Assembly: GCA_016722705.1 (NCBI GenBank)
Contig: JADKGN010000001.1
Coordinates: forward strand, 1,028,657-1,092,656
Direction: 5' to 3'
Length of the DNA stretch: 64,000 nucleotides
Origin: Candidatus Dechloromonas phosphoritropha
GTDB taxonomy: Bacteria; Pseudomonadota; Gammaproteobacteria; Burkholderiales; Rhodocyclaceae
Position numbers and translations under genes: made by a program. Positions 59,835 to 64,000 of the stretch are shown here, piece by piece. Each line of letters opens with the position of its first letter. Within the stretch, counting starts at the first letter, position 1. The notes under the pieces are model-generated. The model was given only the letters and a program-made list of their open reading frames with translations, did not search any database and was not told the DNA's origin.

Positions 59835-62535
59835 TTATTTTTCCGGCACTGGCAAGGGCACCGTGAAGATGAATTTTGCACCGGCGCCGGGCCGGCTTTC
59901 AACCCAGAGATTACCACCAAAGTACTCGACAATCTGCCGGCTGATCGGCAACCCGAGCCCCGTACCCTGCGGCTTGTCGGTCATCGTGTTTCCACCCTGA
60001 CGAAATTTCTCGAAGATGACGGACACTTCTTCGGCAGTCATCCCCGGCCCGTTGTCGGCAACCTCGACGCGCGCCGCGCGGGCGTCGGCGGTCACCAGCA
60101 CGGTGACAGTTCCGGTATCGCCAGGAACGAACTTGACGGCATTGGCCAGCAGATTGACCATGACCTGGGTCAGGCGGTCACGGTCGGCAATGACCACCGG
60201 TCCGTGCGGCGGAATCTCGCTGTCCAGCGTGACCGCCTTGTCGCGGAACAACTGGCTCAGCGACGCCATCGCTTCGCGGACTACTTCGCCGATGTCGACC
60301 TCACCGGTCGCCCATTCGGCGCGACCCGATTCGAGCTTGGCCAGATCGAGAATCTGGTTGATCAGCCGGGTCAGCCGTTCGGCCTCGTGGACGATGATGC
60401 CGAGAAAGCGGGTTCGGTCGGCAAGGTCGATTTGCGGGTCTTCGTGCAGCATCTCGGAAAAGGCCCGGATCGAGGTCAGCGGTGTACGCAACTCATGGGT
60501 CACCGTCGAAATGAAATCGTCCTTCATGCGATCGAGCTCGCGCAGGCGCTCGTTGGCTTCGCGCAGTTCGCCAGTCGCCGTCTCGAGTTCACGCGACTTG
60601 GCTTCCAACTCGCGGCTGTAGGCCCTGACCTGCGATGCCTCGTCGAGAATGTCGAGCACCTCGTCAAGGCCGAGCGCCTCTTCGCGCACCACCGAAGCGA
60701 CCATGGCATGGGCGCTGGCTGAACCGATCGTACCCGACAACTGCGCCTCGGCAAATCGCACGAACTCGGCATCAGCCGGCAGCTTCCGCCAGTCATCGGC
60801 GCCATGCACGGCCGCAAATTCGGCAAGTTGCTGCCGTGTACGCGTCGCGCCAATAAAACGCTCGACCAGATCGACCAGTTCCTCGGCCGAGGCGGTGCCG
60901 CGCCACAAGCGCGTGGCACTCGCGCTGCCACGATAATGGAAGACATCGACAAAGCGCTCCGCCTGCTCGGCTTCGATGGCGCTGGGCCGTGTAGCAAACG
61001 AAACCGTCACGAACAGGCCAATATTGACGAGCAGGCTCCACCAGAGGCTATGCGTGATTTCGTCGAATCTGGAAAGTCCGAAAACGCATGCGCCTTGAGC
61101 GCGCCAATGCCCCACGGGCCGTGTTCGACAAAGCCTGCGTCGATCCAGCCCGACTTGGCGAAGGACGGCAGCAACAGCGTATATAGCCAGACGGCGAAGC
61201 CGCCGGCCAGGCCGGCGACAGCGCCGGCACGCGTCGCCTGCTTCCAGTACATGCCACCGAACATGGCGGGCGCGAACTGCGCGACCGCGGCAAAGGAAAT
61301 CAGCCCGATGCCGACCAGCGCGTAGGCTTCGCCGGCGGCACGGAAATAGATGTAGCCGAGCAGCAGGATGACGACGATGGCAGCGCGCCGGATGCCGAGC
61401 AACAGGCCCGTCAGATCGCGCCGTTCGCTGATGCCCAGCCATCGCGAGCGCAGCAGCCAGGGCATGACAAGATCGTTGCAGACCATGGTCGACAGGGCGA
61501 TGGTCTCGACGATCACCATGCCGGTCGCCGCCGAGAGGCCGCCGATGAAGACCAGCAATGCCAGCGCCCTGGCACCGTGCGCGAGCGGCAGAGTGAGAAC
61601 GAAGGTATCGGGGTTGCCCTCCCTTGAAAATAAAGCAATCCACCCAGCGCCAGCGGCAGTACGAAGATATTGATCAGCACCAGGTAGAGAGGAAACAGCC
61701 AGACCGCCCGTCGCAGATGTGACTCGTCGACATTCTCGACGACGATGATCTGGAACTGGCGCGGCAGAAGAATAATGGCCAGGCCGGACAGCAGAGTCAG
61801 CGCAGCCCATGTTCCGGCTCGGCTCGCATCCAGATGCAGCAGGCGGGCCAGTTCGGGGGCGGCGGCGGCCCGCTCGAACAGGTCGGCGAAGCCGCCAAAC
61901 ATGCCATAGGTCACGAACAGGCCAACCGCCAGAAAAGCAAGCAGCTTGATAACCGATTCAAAGGCGATCGCCGCCACCATCCCCTCGTGACGCTCGGTCG
62001 CGTCGAGATGGCGCGTGCCAAACAGGATCGTGAACATCGCCAGCAGTGTGGCGATCACGAAAGTGAGGTCGATCATCGACGGCATGTAACTGCTCTCCTG
62101 GCCGATGAGGATTTCGAGGCTCGCGGCCACGGCCTTGAGTTGCAAGGCGATGTAAGGAAGGGTACCGATCACCGCAATCACCGTGACCAGCCCGGCCAGC
62201 AGCTGGCTCTTGCCGTAACGCGTGGCGATGAAATCGGCGATCGAGTTGACGCGCTCCGCCTTGCTGATACGGATCATCTTGATGATGACGCCGACGAACA
62301 GCAACATCAGCGTCGGACCGAGGTAGATGGTCAGGAACGACAGCCCGCCCGAGGTGGCGCGCCCGACGCTGCCGTAGAACGTCCATGAAGTGCAATAGAC
62401 CGCCAGCGACAACGCATAGACATTCGCCGAAATGATCGACCTGCCGGCATCGGCCCGGGCATCGCCAAAGCGGGCGACGGCGAACAGCACGCCGAGATAG
62501 CCCGCCGCGAGCAGCAGTATCAGGCTGGTCGGCAA
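59835..62535 (-). pseudogene. CrbS-like sodium/solute symporter-histidine kinase, with two frameshifts
   Basis: About 900 codons. The N-terminal 570 residues are an SSS-family transporter domain (SLAVYCTSWTFYGSVGRATS, ADFIATRYGKSQLLAGLVTV, and GMVIVETIALSTMVCNDLVM). The C-terminal third has a coiled coil, the H-box ISTVTHELRTPLTSIRAF, N-box VNLLANAVKFVPG and G-boxes (VADNGPGMTAEEV, GTGLGLPISRQIVEYF). Near 61625 (AGGGC) and 61070 (GCGTTTTC) one base each seems missing in a short homopolymer, splitting the gene into three frames. Kinases of this type (CrbS, MxtR) control acs in other bacteria. The start is TTG at 62535. Sequencing error is quite possible. Confidence 0.85.
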
Positions 62536-62538
62536 CCC

Positions 62539-62733
62539 CTATTTACCCCGCTTTTCGACGATTAGCGCGGCCAGCCCGACAATTGTGGCCCAGACACCGA
62601 ACAAATAGAGGGCCGGCGCCGGAATCGCCCCCCAGTATCCGCCCGGCAATCCGAGCATGGGAAAATTCAGCAGCAGCACGCCCAGGAGACCGAGTGCCAC
62701 CAGGCGCTGCCGTACAGGATCCGCACGCTTCAT
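62539..62733 (-). CDS. Small membrane protein upstream of the symporter-kinase
   Basis: 64 residues with two helices (LVALGLLGVLLLNFPMLGL and YLFGVWATIVGLAALIVEK). It ends 3 bp before the symporter-kinase start, so they are cotranscribed. I do not recognise a named family; similar small proteins precede symporter-kinases in related genomes as far as I recall. Confidence 0.7.
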   Translation of the reverse strand: MKRADPVRQRLVALGLLGVLLLNFPMLGLPGGYWGAIPAPALYLFGVWATIVGLAALIVEKRGK

Positions 62734-62837
62734 GAAACGCTCCCGGAAAATAAAACGGCCGGCACGCTAAACGTGCCGGCCGTCGATGGCATGCGGTCCC
62801 GAACGAACACACGGAGGGTCACCCGATAGGCAACCAT
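62730..62837 (-). CDS. Possible small ORF between acs and its terminator (35 codons)
   Basis: It starts with ATG at 62837 behind AAGGAGGAGACA, an excellent ribosome-binding site, and runs through the terminator hairpin at 62755-62783, ending over the next gene's start. The product (MVAYRVTLRVFVRDRM...) is basic. The strong ribosome-binding site is the only support. It could be a leader peptide or chance. Confidence 0.25.
   Translation of the reverse strand: MVAYRVTLRVFVRDRMPSTAGTFSVPAVLFSGSVS
62746..62783 (-). terminator. Rho-independent terminator downstream of acs
   Basis: A perfect 12-bp stem (ACGGCCGGCACG / CGTGCCGGCCGT) with a 5-nt loop; on the minus strand it is followed by TTTTATTTT. 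It should end the acs transcript before the small membrane protein and symporter-kinase. Confidence 0.9.
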
Positions 62838-62960
62838 TGTCTCCTCCTTGCCATTGTGCGCCGAAGGCAAGCCTGCCGTCTCCCTGCAGCAACCCGGAAT
62901 CAGCCTTTGCCCTGTTCCAGGATCGCCGGGTTTTGGCATCGCCAAGACCCGGCCAACCCC

Positions 62961-64000
62961 TTAACCCTTCAACTGCTCCAAAATCGCCGGATTTTCCAGC
63001 GTGGACGTATCTTGCGCCGCAGTATCGCCCCGGGCCAGGCCACGCAGCAGACGGCGCATGATCTTGCCCGAACGGGTCTTCGGCAGGTTGTCACCGAAGC
63101 GGATGTCCTTCGGCTTGGCGATCGGACCGATCTCCTTGCCCACCCAGTTCTGCAACTCCTTGACGATCCGCTTGGCATCGTCGCCGGTCGGGCGCTTGCC
63201 CTTCAGAACCACGAAGGCGACAATGGCTTCACCGGTCAGGTCATCCGGGCGGCCAACGACTGCTGCTTCGGCGACCATCGGGTTGGAGACCAGAGCCGAC
63301 TCAATTTCCATCGTGCCCATACGGTGCCCGGAAATATTCAGCACATCGTCGATGCGGCCGGTGATGGTGAAGTAACCGGTATCTTTGTCGCGAATGGCGC
63401 CGTCGCCCGCCAGGTAGTACTTGCCCTGGAAGTCGGCCGGGTAGTAGCTCTTCTGATAGCGATCCGGGTCGCCCCAGATGGTGCGGATCATCGCCGGCCA
63501 TGGCCTCTTGACGACAAGGATGCCGCCTTGACCCAGGGGCACGTCGGCGCCGGTCTCATCGACCACGGCCGCCATGATGCCCGGGAACGGCAGCGTGCAG
63601 GAGCCCGGCACCAGCGGGGTAGCGCCCGGCAGCGGCGTGATCATGTGACCGCCAGTCTCGGTCTGCCAGAAAGTATCGACGACCGGGCAGCGGCCGCCGC
63701 CGACATTGTCGTAATACCACTGCCAGGCAGCCGGGTTGATCGGCTCGCCGACGGTACCGAGAATACGCAACGAAGAGAGGTCGTAGCTCTTGGGATGCAC
63801 TGCGGCATTGGCGTCGCAAGCCTTGATCAGCGAACGGATTGCCGTCGGCGCGGTGTAGAAGACGCTGACCTTGCGGTCCTGGATGACCTTCCAGAACCGG
63901 CCGGCATCCGGGTAGGTCGGCACGCCCTCAAAGACGATTTCGGTGGCGCCACAGGCGAGCGGGCCGTAAGTGATGTAGGTATGACCCGTCACCCAGCCGA
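62961..64000 (-). CDS. acs: Acetyl-CoA synthetase, N-terminal part beyond the window
   Basis: 346 codons of the C-terminal half of AMP-forming acetyl-CoA synthetase, which makes acetyl-CoA from acetate, ATP and CoA via acetyl-AMP. Features: WVTGHTYITYGPLACGAT, the adenylate motif VDTFWQTETGGHMITP, the hinge-type region YLAGDGAIRDKDTGYFTITG followed by GRIDDVLNISGHRMGT, and the catalytic, acetylation-controlled Lys in PKTRSGKIMRRLLR. A strong terminator follows about 180 bp downstream. The linked symporter-kinase and permease genes fit an acetate uptake and activation cluster. Confidence 0.96.
   Translation of the reverse strand, partial: GWVTGHTYITYGPLACGATEIVFEGVPTYPDAGRFWKVIQDRKVSVFYTAPTAIRSLIKACDANAAVHPKSYDLSSLRILGTVGEPINPAAWQWYYDNVGGGRCPVVDTFWQTETGGHMITPLPGATPLVPGSCTLPFPGIMAAVVDETGADVPLGQGGILVVKRPWPAMIRTIWGDPDRYQKSYYPADFQGKYYLAGDGAIRDKDTGYFTITGRIDDVLNISGHRMGTMEIESALVSNPMVAEAAVVGRPDDLTGEAIVAFVVLKGKRPTGDDAKRIVKELQNWVGKEIGPIAKPKDIRFGDNLPKTRSGKIMRRLLRGLARGDTAAQDTSTLENPAILEQLKG

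Overview
The window is high-GC DNA that looks betaproteobacterial. A Rhodocyclales / 'Candidatus Accumulibacter'-like host is my inference, from the SHP/DHC/cytochrome b operon, the acetate-activation cluster (acs, a CrbS-like symporter-kinase, DUF294 proteins, a VC_2705-type symporter with a DUF4212 subunit) and the extreme insertion-sequence load. I ran no database search, so taxonomy is tentative.

Layout. 1-1.4 kb: 3'-truncated SulP anion transporter (minus strand). 1.6-7.6 kb: a pile-up of IS remnants (ISAs1, an unclassified 1628-bp element, a DDE-transposase fragment, an IS3). 7.7-12.4 kb: an ordered chromosomal block on the minus strand with an MFS transporter, then SHP-type cytochrome c (DUF1924), diheme cytochrome c, cytochrome b561-type membrane protein, response regulator and sensor kinase; a TTAA-N7-TTAA box lies upstream of this operon. 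12.7-49.0 kb: an accessory region made mostly of insertion sequences (IS4 of several kinds, IS30, IS5, IS256, IS1595, IS3, IS630, IS66, IS1380, IS110). Between them are a YkgJ-like protein, an hsdR fragment, a decayed lambda-type prophage (AlpA-like regulator, helicase, portal, S49 protease, decoration protein, capsid) carrying a RelE/ParD-type toxin-antitoxin pair, the formaldehyde-detoxification pair frmA-frmB, and a 5'-truncated ArdA-like antirestriction gene. The region ends at a tRNA-Ser(GGA) at 49.2 kb. 49.3-64 kb: an acetate-related cluster on the minus strand, running from acs (truncated by the window edge) to the symporter and its small subunits. It is interrupted only by one copy of the unclassified element.

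The most interesting signal is that 1628-bp element. It is present as three full copies (6014-7641, 44644-46271, 51899-53526) and one truncated copy (2843-4246). Each full copy has one 510-codon gene of no transposase family I recognise, ending in a winged-helix-like domain. The ends are not inverted repeats of each other; each carries a small palindrome of its own. All copies sit after CCTAA and the full ones end in CTAA. This looks like a mobile element of an undescribed or poorly described type.

Many elements keep exact target duplications (10 bp for four IS4 copies, 11 bp for another IS4, 4 bp for IS1380), and several are nested (IS30 > IS630 > IS66; IS3 > IS4; IS4 > IS1380). Several genes carry single-base frameshifts or single in-frame stops. 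Three of the frameshifts are in short homopolymers, so sequencing or assembly error must be weighed against real decay.
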